Part shown: piece by piece, positions 7,950-17,075 of the stretch | How the letters are laid out: each line of letters opens with the position of its first letter | Position numbering within the stretch: position 1 is the first letter of the stretch | NCBI GenBank assembly: GCA_016208165.1 | Contig: JACQYL010000016.1 | Span: 1-38,086, forward strand | DNA: 38,086 nucleotides | Reading direction: 5' to 3' | DNA from: Deltaproteobacteria bacterium | GTDB lineage: Bacteria; Desulfobacterota; Desulfarculia; JACQYL01 | Notes under the pieces: generated by a model | Database searches by the model: none | The model's input: only the letters and a program-made list of their open reading frames with translations | What the model was told of the DNA's origin: nothing | Position numbers and translations under genes: made by a program

Positions 7950-8318
7950 CTAATCCCGCTGCTCCACTATATCCGGCCATTCCCCCGGTTCCGCAGGCTT
8001 CACCCTTGCCGCCCTGATGGCTTCGATGCCCTTTGTACGGGCAATGGTGTTGAACCTGATCTCGGGCGGTTTGCTCGACATATCGATGGCTGCAAGGATC
8101 TGAACATAACGGTCGGAACGGATGTGTCGATCCAGATCCGCCTGGGTTTTCCACTCCTCCTCGAAAAGAAGTGCTTCTTCGTTTTCCAAATCCTGGTAGA
8201 GCCGACAGCTCAGGCACCCCGGTTCAACCTGGGTCGGCTCGATGACCGAGCGCAAAAGGTCCAGCACTTCGCTCCTTCGATGCGCAGGCACGGTTACCCT
8301 GAGGGTTGCCGTAATCAT
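7950..8318 (-). CDS. Antibiotic-biosynthesis-monooxygenase (ABM) domain protein
   Basis: A 122-residue protein whose first ~95 residues fit the dimeric alpha+beta-barrel ABM fold: MITATLRVTVPAHRRSEVLD, then EPTQVEPGCLSCRLYQD, LLFEEEWKTQADLDRHIRSD. This is the YgiN/quinol-monooxygenase-like pattern of a small beta strand, helix, EPGC-x2-Y strand and EEW-x-D helix. Members include cofactor-free monooxygenases, heme-degrading enzymes and many of unknown role; in an anaerobe an oxygenase role is doubtful. The start at 8318 is chosen because the domain begins there and GGAGGG lies upstream; the longer frame to 8453 adds unrelated residues. It is transcribed toward the HMGCS-like operon (176-base gap), so it may be co-regulated with it. 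The C-terminal ~25 residues are not part of the domain. Confidence 0.75.
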   Translation of the reverse strand: MITATLRVTVPAHRRSEVLDLLRSVIEPTQVEPGCLSCRLYQDLENEEALLFEEEWKTQADLDRHIRSDRYVQILAAIDMSSKPPEIRFNTIARTKGIEAIRAARVKPAEPGEWPDIVEQRD

Positions 8319-8797
8319 GAGCGCACATCCCTCCGGGCCTCGATCTCGAATAACCGCCCGCGCGAGGTCCTGACAGCCGCCATCGCTTCCCTCCTCCGCT
8401 AAGGTCCTCCAAAATAAAATCATATACAACTTGCGGGAATCGTGCCAATTCAAACGACGAAAGGAACGAATGGCTGTGACCCGCTCCCAACGAATGGTTT
8501 TACAAAAAGAGGAGTTGATGTCCGCTCTTGGAAAAGGATGTCAGCCGACGATATATCGTCTATCGTTTATGGAAACGAAAAAGCGGTTTTCCGCTCGACC
8601 GGGTTCGTATACCAGCGCCGGCCCGGCTGTCGAGGATGCAGGTGGAAGACGCAGCGCCGGAACCCGCTTCTGCTGCACTGTTATCCTTTTTTTGTGGCTT
8701 AAGCAAGGAATTAGGTTCGGTTTCGCGTCCCTCCGGGGACGAAGGAGCCCGCGCGCCGCATGCAAGGTGAAGAAGGTGGTTCGAACGGAGCGGCGTG
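8319..8797. other. 479-base gap between the ABM gene and the sigma54 activator
   Basis: No gene is supported on either strand. It contains a 14-base perfect palindrome GACGATATATCGTC at 8547-8560, a possible regulator site upstream of the ABM gene, and a small terminator-like hairpin at 8578-8595 (separate entry). No sigma54 GG-N10-GC element was recognised here. Confidence 0.45.
8578..8595 (-). terminator. Short intrinsic-terminator-like hairpin downstream of the activator gene
   Basis: Read on the minus strand: AGCGG, loop AAAA, CCGCT, then TTTTCG. The 5-bp stem is short but the T-run follows directly. It lies about 200 bases after the activator stop (8798) and before the ABM gene, so it could separate the two transcripts. 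Confidence 0.35.
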
Positions 8798-10810
8798 TTA
8801 TTCGACGATATGTCGACTATCCAACGAAATGTCGAACGATTTGCCCGGACGTTGAATGCCCAGCTTCTTCATCCTCGAGTGGAGTGTCGTGGGTTTGAGG
8901 CCCAGAACCGCGGCCGCCCCGTTTCTCCCCCGGATGCGCCATCCGGTTCTTTCCAACACGCTGACCACGTGTTTTCGTTCGACTTCCCGTATGGTGAGAT
9001 CGTGGGCTCCCACGGAATCCGAAAGACCCGGAACCTGCACTTTGAGGATTTTGTCCCGCGTGATGATCATGCCGTGTTCGATCACGTTTCGCAGTTCGCG
9101 CACGTTGCCCGGCCAGGGACAGCGTTGCATCAATTCCATGCTCTGCTTGGGAATCGACTCGATCCGCTTTCCCATGGTCTCTCCGAATTCATTGATAAAC
9201 GCCCACACCAGAAGCGGAATATCCTCGGGGCGCTCACGTAACGGCGGCACCGTGATGGGGAATACGTTCAAGCGGTAGTAGAGGTCCTGCCGAAATCGTC
9301 CATCCTTCACGGCTCGGACCAGGTCTCTGTTGGTCGCTGCGATGACCCGAACGTCTACGTGGATGGTCTTCGAGCTCCCCAGCCGCTCGAATCGTCCGTC
9401 CTGGAGCACCCGGAGCAGTTTCGCCTGCAGTTCCAAAGGCAACTCGCTGATCTCGTCCAGAAAGATGGTCGATCCGTGAGCCACTTCGAATCGCCCCATT
9501 TGCTTGGACAACGCTCCCGTGTAAGCGCCCTTTTCCCGGCCGAACAGTTCGCTTTCCACCAGGGCTGCCGGCAGGGCCGCGCAATTGACTTTCACCATGG
9601 TCCGGCCTTTGCGCGAACTGAAGTTGTGGATCGCCCGCGCCAGGAGTTCTTTTCCCGTACCCGTTTCGCCCTGAATGAGGACCGTGGAGTCCGTTTCGGC
9701 CACCTGCTCCACCTGATTCAAGACCGCCTTAATGACGGTGCTCTGACCGACAATCTCCTCATAATTGTGTTTGAGTTTGATTTCCTGGCGGAGATAGATG
9801 TTTTCCGTTTCCAAACGCTCCTTCAGTCGCTGGATTTCCGAAAAAGCCGCCTGCAGGGTTTCCTCCGAACGTTTTCGATCCATGGCGCCGGCAAAGATCT
9901 CCCCTATAAACTTGAGACGCCGGACCACGTCGTCGGGCCAGGTGCGTTCGTCTCTGTACGACTCTATCGTGAAACCTCCCATAAAAGCGCCGCCCACACT
10001 CAAGGAGACCAGCACGGCCGCTTTGAGACCGAACTTCTCGACAAAGCTGCGGACGTCCGTCCAGTCCTCGGGGATTTCCCGAAGGCTTCCGAAAACGAAC
10101 GCACCGTCGGTCTGCAGGCGGGAGATCAGGTTTGGAAACGGAAGCGGTCTCCGGCCGGAAGGCATGTACAGTCCCGACGTGTCCCGGTTCGCCAACCAGA
10201 GGTATCGGGCCCGGAATCCTTTTACGTCGGGGAGAAATTCGCCGATAACCACCCGGTCCACGTCAAAGAAGCCACCAATGAGACTGAGCCCGTTTTCAAT
10301 GACCTTGTCGATTTCCCCTGTGGGGAGGTGGATCAACTGCGCCGAGATTCGGGAAACAAGGGCCTCGAATCGCAGCCGCTCGTCCAATACCCGTTCGGTG
10401 CTTTTCAAGTCGGAAATGTCGCTTACCAGTGCGTAAAATCCATGAACCGCACCGTCGGAGCCGCGGTGGGGAAGGAAATTCCCCCGAACGTGACGGGAAC
10501 GTCCGTCGGGATAGGGAATGCGGGTTTCAAAGGTCACTTCGCGACCGGAGAGGACCGCTATCGTGTATTCGCGGATAGAGTCATAGGCCTTTCCGCCGAG
10601 AACGTCCCGCAACGATTGACCTGTGATGGATTCACAGGATCGGCCGAACCACTTCTCGTGGGCCGCGTTGTTGAACTCGAATCGTTCGTCCGCGTCGATA
10701 TACGAGATGAGCACGGGTAAGGAATCCGTCATTCGGCGTACCGGCTCATCGCCTGGAAAGCCGGCCGGTTCCGTTCGCGCCTTTTGTCCGGATGATGCGT
10801 CGCCCGCCAT
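8798..10810 (-). CDS. Sigma54-dependent transcriptional activator (PAS-GAF-AAA+-Fis HTH)
   Basis: A 670-residue enhancer-binding protein. The order is a PAS domain (~27-135), a GAF domain (~146-310), a helical linker, an AAA+ sigma54-interaction domain (~353-590) and a C-terminal Fis-type helix-turn-helix (~628-655, GRNGAAAVLGLKPTTLHSRM). The AAA+ core is complete: Walker A GETGTGKE at 381-388, GAYTGA at 428-433 (the Tyr variant of GAFTGA), Walker B TIFLDEI near 448-454. PAS plus GAF instead of a receiver domain implies sensing of a small ligand or redox state, not a kinase. The ATG at 10810 is preferred because AAGG lies eight bases upstream and the PAS domain follows; the frame is open further up without domain content. 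Orientation toward the ABM gene and catabolic operon makes those candidate targets, but no clear sigma54 promoter was found there. Confidence 0.9.
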   Translation of the reverse strand: MAGDASSGQKARTEPAGFPGDEPVRRMTDSLPVLISYIDADERFEFNNAAHEKWFGRSCESITGQSLRDVLGGKAYDSIREYTIAVLSGREVTFETRIPYPDGRSRHVRGNFLPHRGSDGAVHGFYALVSDISDLKSTERVLDERLRFEALVSRISAQLIHLPTGEIDKVIENGLSLIGGFFDVDRVVIGEFLPDVKGFRARYLWLANRDTSGLYMPSGRRPLPFPNLISRLQTDGAFVFGSLREIPEDWTDVRSFVEKFGLKAAVLVSLSVGGAFMGGFTIESYRDERTWPDDVVRRLKFIGEIFAGAMDRKRSEETLQAAFSEIQRLKERLETENIYLRQEIKLKHNYEEIVGQSTVIKAVLNQVEQVAETDSTVLIQGETGTGKELLARAIHNFSSRKGRTMVKVNCAALPAALVESELFGREKGAYTGALSKQMGRFEVAHGSTIFLDEISELPLELQAKLLRVLQDGRFERLGSSKTIHVDVRVIAATNRDLVRAVKDGRFRQDLYYRLNVFPITVPPLRERPEDIPLLVWAFINEFGETMGKRIESIPKQSMELMQRCPWPGNVRELRNVIEHGMIITRDKILKVQVPGLSDSVGAHDLTIREVERKHVVSVLERTGWRIRGRNGAAAVLGLKPTTLHSRMKKLGIQRPGKSFDISLDSRHIVE

Positions 10811-11162
10811 GCGATAACCTTTTCCAGTGTTCAATTGGGAGAATGGATAGTATTCTTCCCGTTGAAGGTAACTTTGAACATCCCGCCGGGGGCCGGACTC
10901 AAACTCCCTGCAAACTTCCGGAGCATCGCCGCACCGCCTTTGGGGGAGCGGTAAGTCGTTGGGAGAACGCCGGGTTTTCCACGTATCGTGTCCAATCCCA
11001 TTAGAAGTACGGACGCAACCCACTTTCGGGGTTATCTCAATCGTTCGAAATGAAGTATCGCTTCGGAGCATAGGTTCCCGCGATGTTCGGTGTCAAGTCG
11101 ACGACGTGGCGGATTCAATCCGCGAAAAGAGATGTCCGGACCGGATCCCGAATGCCCGAGCG

Positions 11163-11181
11163 AAAGCCCTTCGCGGGCTTT
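11163..11181. terminator. Hairpin AAAGCCC-TTCGC-GGGCTTT
   Basis: A 7-bp perfect stem with a five-base loop, running into TTTT on the plus strand and into GCTCGG on the minus strand after its own TTT. It lies immediately upstream of the TTGACA box at 11187. No plus-strand gene ends here, so it may insulate the downstream promoter from read-through, or be a regulator-bound structure. Confidence 0.35.
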
Positions 11182-11186
11182 TCCGA

Positions 11187-11215
11187 TTGACAGGTCCTGT
11201 TTGAAGAACTATGAA
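11187..11215 (+). promoter_or_regulatory. Sigma70-type promoter for the DUF2889 gene
   Basis: A perfect -35 box TTGACA (11187-11192), a 17-base spacer and a -10 box TATGAA (11210-11215, four of six consensus bases). It would start transcription near 11222, leaving a leader of about 70 bases before the ATG at 11292. Confidence 0.55.
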
Positions 11216-11291
11216 GTGTACCACCTAAGTCGCACGAAGCCCAATGACCGCCACATGGTGTGTTTTAAAACAAGGAGCCGGACGGAACGTT

Positions 11292-11882
11292 ATGAGCGAA
11301 TCAGCCGCAACCAAAGATGATCGAATGCACCTATGCACGCGAAACAAGAAGATCGACGTCTATTTTCTGCCTTCCAAAACCAAGGTTCAGGCTGAAGCGG
11401 AAATGCAGGACGGTGTCCATCATATGAAGATCAACATGATCTTGACTTATCCCCTGCTGAGGATCGAGGAGATCCGGTGCGAAATGCCGGGGGTGCCCGA
11501 CGCGATATGCCGGAACGCCCGGAGCTATCTTGAACCCCTGATCGGCAAACGGATGGTTTCGGGATTCAAGAAAGTCCTCGGCAACAACGGTTCCTCGAAA
11601 GACTGCATGCTTCTGATGGATCTGTTCGACGATGTTTGCACCACCGTGAACCAGGGGATCGTGGTGTTGGGCAAGCAGTATCTGAAAGTCCAGTTTCCCG
11701 GAATCGAAGACGAACAGATCTACAAGATCTGGCTCGCCCTTCGGCCCGACATTGGTAACAGCTGCCTCCGATACGCCGACGATTCTCCGTTTATGAAGAA
11801 AGTGGCCGAAACGGAGTGGCCCCAAGGATCCCAGGAATTCGTCTCCGGCTGGAAGAAGATGCTCGGAGAGTCGCAGAAGTGA
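11292..11882 (+). CDS. DUF2889 family protein
   Basis: A 196-residue protein. It opens with a basic strand (TRNKKIDVYFLPSKTKVQAE), continues with HHMKINMILTYPLLRIEEIR, then EMPGVPDAICRNARSYLEPLIGKR and a Gly/Cys segment, GSSKDCMLLMDLFDDVCTT. This arrangement (an A-x-M-x-D...H-x-I strand, a 'c-x2-a...l..L.G..i..GF' helix, a 'GC.hL..L' helix) matches DUF2889, a family of unknown function that, from memory, occurs near aromatic and CoA-thioester degradation genes in proteobacteria. The start at 11292 follows a GGAAC stretch; an AAGGAG further upstream is rather distant. It has its own promoter, and it is the only plus-strand gene between the transposase region and 30 kb. It is cytoplasmic by absence of a signal peptide. 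Confidence 0.7.
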   Translation: MSESAATKDDRMHLCTRNKKIDVYFLPSKTKVQAEAEMQDGVHHMKINMILTYPLLRIEEIRCEMPGVPDAICRNARSYLEPLIGKRMVSGFKKVLGNNGSSKDCMLLMDLFDDVCTTVNQGIVVLGKQYLKVQFPGIEDEQIYKIWLALRPDIGNSCLRYADDSPFMKKVAETEWPQGSQEFVSGWKKMLGESQK

Positions 11883-12050
11883 TCGGGTATTACGAGCAAC
11901 GCAAAATGGGTTCCGTCTGATTCGCTTTTCTCTGGACGGATTCAAGATTAGATCGGCTATTGCTCAGCGAAAACTCTGTCTATTTCGTGCCCCCTACAAT
12001 AGGCAGTGGCTGCGTTACCGAGGATGTTCGCCATATATATCAAATGAGAT

Positions 12051-12362
12051 TCAAAGCCTATGGCGAATGTCTTCATGGTAAGTACGGCCCACCCACTTTT
12101 TGTTGGAGCGACGATAGATAGTGCTATAGGATCTTCTTCCCCACGCGTCCCTTGTACCATTCGGGTGCGCAGTTTTTTCTCCCGTGATTGCCCATAGACA
12201 CTCCAGGTTGTTGGCCTTGAGGAACTCGAAAAATAAGTCCCTGGCTATCAGGGCCGCTGGATAATAGGCCGTGCCCATGCTGGGATCGAAGAATGACAGT
12301 TTTCCTTCGGCATTTTCGAACTGACCCATCTTAGGAGAACGGACCTTAAGACCGAGGTGATT
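12051..12362 (-). pseudogene. Out-of-frame C-terminal end of the Avs-like STAND protein
   Basis: Just past the large gene's stop (12361-12363), a second minus-strand frame reads SLFNHLGLKVRSPKMGQFEN, then LSFFDPSMGTAYYPAALIAR, FLKANNLECLWAITGEK and GRRSYSTIYRRSNKKW, ending at TGA 12051-12053. An N-x-LGL...G-x-L-x-FFDPS...LI-x-R...LECLW-x-x-GEK pattern is what I recall at the extreme C-terminus of large nuclease-STAND defence proteins, and it continues naturally from the large gene's last in-frame residues (GPYYLASGIV). One extra coding-strand base near 12361-12370 would explain the split. The internal ATG at 12329 has no obvious ribosome binding site. It is therefore a broken tail rather than a separate gene, unless the frameshift is a sequencing error. 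Confidence 0.6.
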
Positions 12363-15300
12363 AAATAACGATACCGCTGGCTAAATAATAGGGACCATCC
12401 GTCACCTCCGGTGGTTGCCAGGCGATGGTATGCGTCAACGGCCTATCCCCTAAAACATTTTCAAGTCTTGGACCATCACCTGCACGTACAATGATTGTAT
12501 TTATAAAGACGAAAGCCGTTCTCCGGTAAGGATCAGAGAATCTCTCATCAGGCAATCGCTCCGTAGCTATATCAAAGAGGTGTAGCACTAACCATCTACG
12601 CCCGTCTGCATCCGCGACCTCGATAGAATTTGAATCGTTGACCATATCTCGTTGTTCAAAGGGCCAGAGAGCCGCCGACTCGTCAGATTCTTCCCGAAAT
12701 CTGATTTTTCGAGGGAACCACCATTGATCGGATTCTTTGCCGTCATCCTGAGTGCTTGGCGCTGCAAATATCGTAGGCTCAATGTCCCTTACGAAACCGA
12801 CTTGGAGGGGATGGTCATAGACTGCCGTTACTTTGTCAGAGTGGCTGACCGCCCATACATGATCAGCTAATCGAGCCATAAGTTCAAGAAGAGCTAACCA
12901 TTGGTACTTCTTTCCAATCCGTTCGACCAAGGGCCGATTCCGACCTTGATAGGTACTCCATTCGCGTGGGAAGAGAGACTTGGTCCATCCGAAATCGTAC
13001 GCCCGCTTCGTTATCCATCTTCTAGCTAAATCCAAATCGAATCTCGGGATGTCTATCTGCGACAGAAGCATTTGCTCAGGAAAAAAGCTCGGCAGAGCCA
13101 GTTCTTCGTACTTCTTAATCTGTGAGTTCGACAGAAGTTTGATGAAACGGTCATGCGATTCTTTTGCGTCTCGCGTCGCATTCTCGTCATACCGGATCTG
13201 CAATCCACGGTTTTCCGATACACGGTCGACAAGTGTGTAGGAATTATCTCTTGTCCGGACCGCTTCCTCAAGTCGTTGAAAAGCTTCGCGTTTAGCCTCG
13301 TTCCACTTGTTGGTCAACTTCCTGAATTTTGATAGGTTCTTCTCTGGATTGAGAGGGGGATCGTCCGAAAGCGGAATGGAAGTGAAATTCCAGATCTCGC
13401 TAGTAACCTCGTAAGTGCCAAAATCTCCAGAAAAAATAGATGAATAAATTTGGCCGTCTTTTGCCCGCTCTCGCACTTTCTCAATGTCCTCTTCAGTCAC
13501 CTCCTCGATAGGCCATGAACTTTCATAAGGCGGACGACAATGTCGGATATCCACGGAAGCGGGAAGTCGGCTTCTTGAGTTAGCCAGCTCAATAATGCCT
13601 CGCGCATAATCTCGCATCAGAAGATGGGGTGGTGGATTACCCGATTTGAATAGGCATACGAAAACCGCGTCCGCAATTGCCGACAGATGTTCATCGCTCA
13701 CTCCGTGGCACACTGCTCCGTAAGCTGCAGCGCAAAGTCGTTCGAGTATATAAAGATCATCGATATCTGAGAATTCTTTTAGGAGACGTGGAAAAAGGCC
13801 CGGTCGTTCGATCAATATCTTAGTCAGCGCTTTTGTGGCTCGATCCCGAATGAGACGATTCGAGGCTGCAAAACTCCAAACAAGGACCACAGACGTGAGG
13901 CGGAGTGTTTCGTCTTCCGCAGAAGTTATATCCGCGTGATGCCCCCAGTCGATGAGTTGATAAATCGGGTGCTCTTCTGAATCGCCTATCCGGCTCAGTT
14001 CTAATGACCAAAACGAGTCTCTCTCCGGCATTTCTCTGCGGCGTAGGTTTTCGTCTATCATGTGGGCATTCCAGGGGTGTTCGGTTAAGACGGAAAGCTG
14101 CAGGAGAAGCCGTAGTCTCGGATCATCGTGATGATGTTGCGAGAGTGTATTGAAAAGGTCCAATGTCCTGGGTGAAAAAGCCTCCGCAGATCGCCACAAA
14201 ATGCTCTCGCTAAATGCGTCTCTGATCACAGGGATATCCATGCAGTCGAACTCGGTTTCAGGCATCAGATCCACGAGTTCTATTCCTTCGAGTCTTTCTG
14301 GAATCTGTATGGACAAAGGAGATAGGAATCTGTAGAAATCCCAGGCAATTTGATTGTCTTCGATCATAAAGCCCAAAGGCCCTCCTTCGTCGAAAGCTTT
14401 TTTGAAATCGTGGACTTCATCGAGCAACGCAGAAACGATTAGATGGTCGGAAAATCGCTGATAAGTAAATCGGAACATCTCTTCGGATGGGGATAGAGGG
14501 TCCTCCTCCTGATATGAAAATTGGATATCTTTCCTCAAGGCTCCCTCTTCACACAGAATTTCAATCCAGCTTCTTCCTATATGTGGGCCACCACAGCCAA
14601 ATGCTCTTAACAGGAGAGTCTCGCCGATGTTTCTCTCCACAAAATCCGCTTTGACTTGTCCCATTTGTTTTGCGAGAGAAAGAAATCCCTTTTTGACACA
14701 ATCGTGGGGCAAGTCCACGTTCACGTATTTCCGCTTGAGCCTGTTTTCTAAACTGTGAATATAGAATCCCAAGATCTCTTTAGCACCATGAAGGCCCCTC
14801 GGGAATTCTATCCGGCCGTCCTCCGATAGGGCGGTGGCACAGGTACGCAGGAACAATGGGTTGGTAAATTCAGGCGCCAACCAAGGAGTTGCCGGACGGA
14901 TGATTCCACGCTTTTCAAGATACTGCACGGCTGCCATTTCGCGTTCACGAGCCGTTACAAACCCGTAGCACTCGACATTAGTCAACTTTTCCGCAAGGGG
15001 AGAAGAAAAGAACAGCTTTTGATACTCGGAACGGCAGCTCAAAGCAAAGGAAAGGTGCTTATATTGCACGATTTTTGTTATGACACTGCCAATACTATCT
15101 CTCCAAACCTTTAAATCCGTTTCCTCATTCATCAAATCCACGAGTATCAAGCATCTGGCCCGGGCAGCCTCTGCAGCGGAGTCGAGGGCGCCAAGAAAAG
15201 TGTCGCTTGAATAATTTCGAAGATCTAACCTACCAAGGATGGTTTCCCACGGATCCCCAGTGGCGAAATACTGCCCCAGCATGAGAATAGCGGGTCTTCC

Positions 15301-16425
15301 TTGCTCGATCGCTTTTGCCGCCGCGTCTGCGAATAGATGTGACTTCCCAGTTCCTGCACCACCCACCACCAGACCAGCCCTGTGTTGATCTGCTGTTACA
15401 TCAATGTCCTCAAGTCTGGACCGAACACTCACTAATGAGTTTGCAAGATCGTCCACCGCGTTTCTCGATTTGTAGAGGTCATAATTTATCCGTCCATGTT
15501 CTGACGGGTTCTCAATCTCCCGCTCCTTTTCCCAGAGCCAGTCCTGCAGACCTTCTACAGCTATTGTAGCCTCGGTAATTCTCTCCATCCAGCAGTGGAT
15601 TGGATACAGGGCATCGGGGGTCGGTTTTATCTCGTCCCCAATAGCCCGCACAATGAGGAATGTATTTTTCAAATTTTCCAGGAGCTGATTGACTGGCTTA
15701 GCTTTCAATCTCTTCAGGCGGGCAACCAAGTTTTCAGGAGACAACAATTCACAAAAAGATTTTCTGAGGCTTTGCCGGAACGACTCTGAACGCGCGAGCC
15801 CGTCGAAGAGTTTGGCGGCTTCTACCTCGACGTGATCTTCCGGATGATATCTTTCGTCAAGATCAGCCTTAACGAGTTCGAAGAGTTTACGGAACCAAGA
15901 GGGGTCAAAAACGGGACTGTTGAACCAATACTCTGAAAGGCCCTGGCTGTCCGGGCGTACCAGCCGATCCAGAATATCACTCTTGGTCCACGTTTCGAAC
16001 GCGACGTTCAGGCCTTTCTGTGCCGTCCAGTCTTCCCACTTCTTTTTATGATTATTCCAATGCTCCCATCCGTATAGACCCTTTCCCTTCTTGCCGCTTC
16101 TGTCGGTTAGGTCGCTGGCAAAAGCGACAATGTAACCAGAAAGTTCTGGATGGATATCAATGGCTTTTGAAACTGATTGTTCTACTTGCTTCCAATCGAT
16201 GTCGCCTGTTTTTAGGAAATATTTTGCCTGAAAACCGATTTTGCTTCCCGAACGAAGAAGCCAATACGCTTCAACACCGCCGTCTCCGCCAGTTCCCTCT
16301 ACGCGTCTGAATTCTGCAGCGTCCCCAGGCGGATCTCTCCGCGCAAGTTGGCACACTAGTTCTTCGAAAGCGTTCCACTGGCTCCCATCGTATGAGCGAA
16401 TATGCTTAAAGTTGACATCACACAT
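12361..16425 (-). CDS. Avs4-like antiviral STAND ATPase with N-terminal Mrr/PD-(D/E)xK nuclease (3' end frameshifted)
   Basis: 1354 residues to the stop. Residues 1 to ~150 form a restriction-type nuclease: RVEGTGGDGGVEAY with D48, then GFQAKYF with Q66-x-K68, the Mrr-like D...QxK site. A STAND NTPase follows, with Walker A GGAGTGKS (355-362), Walker B CLILVD (425-430) and an ALSCRSEY sensor-like strand. The remaining ~800 residues are a helical, repeat-like sensor region. This order matches AVAST type IV (Avs4) proteins, which are known to recognise a phage protein and then activate nuclease cleavage of DNA. A weak promoter lies at 16499-16528; no strong ribosome binding site is visible at 16425. 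It stands alone, is visibly more AT-rich than its neighbours, and borders a repeat-rich 1-kb gap, all consistent with horizontal acquisition. The C-terminal ~100 residues are out of frame, so function may be lost. Confidence 0.75.
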   Translation of the reverse strand: MCDVNFKHIRSYDGSQWNAFEELVCQLARRDPPGDAAEFRRVEGTGGDGGVEAYWLLRSGSKIGFQAKYFLKTGDIDWKQVEQSVSKAIDIHPELSGYIVAFASDLTDRSGKKGKGLYGWEHWNNHKKKWEDWTAQKGLNVAFETWTKSDILDRLVRPDSQGLSEYWFNSPVFDPSWFRKLFELVKADLDERYHPEDHVEVEAAKLFDGLARSESFRQSLRKSFCELLSPENLVARLKRLKAKPVNQLLENLKNTFLIVRAIGDEIKPTPDALYPIHCWMERITEATIAVEGLQDWLWEKEREIENPSEHGRINYDLYKSRNAVDDLANSLVSVRSRLEDIDVTADQHRAGLVVGGAGTGKSHLFADAAAKAIEQGRPAILMLGQYFATGDPWETILGRLDLRNYSSDTFLGALDSAAEAARARCLILVDLMNEETDLKVWRDSIGSVITKIVQYKHLSFALSCRSEYQKLFFSSPLAEKLTNVECYGFVTAREREMAAVQYLEKRGIIRPATPWLAPEFTNPLFLRTCATALSEDGRIEFPRGLHGAKEILGFYIHSLENRLKRKYVNVDLPHDCVKKGFLSLAKQMGQVKADFVERNIGETLLLRAFGCGGPHIGRSWIEILCEEGALRKDIQFSYQEEDPLSPSEEMFRFTYQRFSDHLIVSALLDEVHDFKKAFDEGGPLGFMIEDNQIAWDFYRFLSPLSIQIPERLEGIELVDLMPETEFDCMDIPVIRDAFSESILWRSAEAFSPRTLDLFNTLSQHHHDDPRLRLLLQLSVLTEHPWNAHMIDENLRRREMPERDSFWSLELSRIGDSEEHPIYQLIDWGHHADITSAEDETLRLTSVVLVWSFAASNRLIRDRATKALTKILIERPGLFPRLLKEFSDIDDLYILERLCAAAYGAVCHGVSDEHLSAIADAVFVCLFKSGNPPPHLLMRDYARGIIELANSRSRLPASVDIRHCRPPYESSWPIEEVTEEDIEKVRERAKDGQIYSSIFSGDFGTYEVTSEIWNFTSIPLSDDPPLNPEKNLSKFRKLTNKWNEAKREAFQRLEEAVRTRDNSYTLVDRVSENRGLQIRYDENATRDAKESHDRFIKLLSNSQIKKYEELALPSFFPEQMLLSQIDIPRFDLDLARRWITKRAYDFGWTKSLFPREWSTYQGRNRPLVERIGKKYQWLALLELMARLADHVWAVSHSDKVTAVYDHPLQVGFVRDIEPTIFAAPSTQDDGKESDQWWFPRKIRFREESDESAALWPFEQRDMVNDSNSIEVADADGRRWLVLHLFDIATERLPDERFSDPYRRTAFVFINTIIVRAGDGPRLENVLGDRPLTHTIAWQPPEVTDGPYYLASGIVI

Positions 16426-16498
16426 GTGTACGAGCTCTGGGTACTATGATGAAGGTTTAGGTTCAGCCGTTCCGGACTTCACATGTAGCTCTTGTTAC

Positions 16499-16528
16499 TA
16501 TTTAGTCGTACTGTGAGTGCGGAGTCAA
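16499..16528 (-). promoter_or_regulatory. Possible sigma70 promoter of the Avs-like gene
   Basis: Minus-strand TTGACT (16523-16528), 18-base spacer, TAAATA (16499-16504). Both boxes are imperfect. It would give a leader of about 65 bases before the ATG at 16425. Confidence 0.35.
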
Positions 16529-16896
16529 GACATATGACTAGCTATCGTTGGAAGGCAGAGACGGAGAGATATTGTCGATTGATAGCATGGCAAAAATTGT
16601 ACATGTTTAAGCAAAGTGGTTATCTCATTTGATCATAGAATCTAAATCCTTGGAGTCCCCTCAAAAGATGGTATCTCCATTCATATATAATGGCTCGTAT
16701 CGGGTGACGTTTAGTCATTAGTGCGTCGATCCTTGAGACATGTGTGCCAGATTATCTTAACTCCGAGGACAAGAGGTCCTGTCCCGATGAGTGTTTGCAG
16801 AGGGATCCTATAGTTGGCCCAACGATTTGGGTCAAGGTCAAATCGGCGTAATGGTGCATAAATCTAACGTCCGTTCGTATCCCAGGCCAGTCCTAC

Positions 16897-16930
16897 AACC
16901 TCTTGTTGCTGCGCAACGTGGACAAACGAG
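16897..16930. repeat. Structured interspersed repeat, truncated copy B
   Basis: It reads CTCTTGTTGCTGCGCAAC followed by GTGGACAAACGAG, identical to the left half of copy C at 17225-17278. It lacks the complementary right arm and runs directly into the GGGCGGGT element. It looks like a copy truncated by insertion or deletion. Confidence 0.65.
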
Positions 16931-16939
16931 AATCGAGAA

Positions 16940-16997
16940 GGGGCGGGTCCCTGTACCCGCCATGATAGATAGGGCAGGCGCGGGGCCCTGCCCCTAC
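16940..16997. repeat. Tandem GC-rich palindromes of the GGGGCGGGT type
   Basis: Two hairpins: GGCGGGT/ACCCGCC (16942-16948 with 16955-16961) and GGGCAGG/CCTGCCC (16972-16978 with 16987-16993), the second ending in CCCCTACGG. They share the GGGGCGGGT...CCCCTAC vocabulary with the palindrome at 31601-31629, so they are probably related members of one dispersed repeat family. Confidence 0.6.
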
Positions 16998-17075
16998 GGT
17001 CTTCAACGGTGCTCACGCGATATCGAGGTGGGCTGGGTTATCGACTGCAGCGAGCGTATCCCAACCTATTGGTAT

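Larger units (their letters stand above)
10811..11291. other. 481-base divergent intergenic region
   Basis: It separates the minus-strand activator from the plus-strand DUF2889 gene. It holds a sigma70-type promoter for the latter (11187-11215) and a hairpin just before it (11163-11181). No additional gene is supported. Confidence 0.5.

Noticed and set aside
9359-10720. Long plus-strand open frame of 453 codons
   Set aside because: It is the antisense shadow of the sigma54 activator, whose AAA+, GAF and HTH motifs are unmistakable on the minus strand; the translated product has no domain character.
10811-11071. N-terminal extension of the sigma54 activator by 87 residues
   Set aside because: The extra residues are basic and featureless; the ATG at 10810 has a ribosome binding site and precedes the PAS domain.
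11957-12160. 67-codon minus-strand open frame after the Avs-like gene
   Set aside because: It overlaps the better-supported second-frame C-terminal segment of the Avs-like protein and has no independent start signal.
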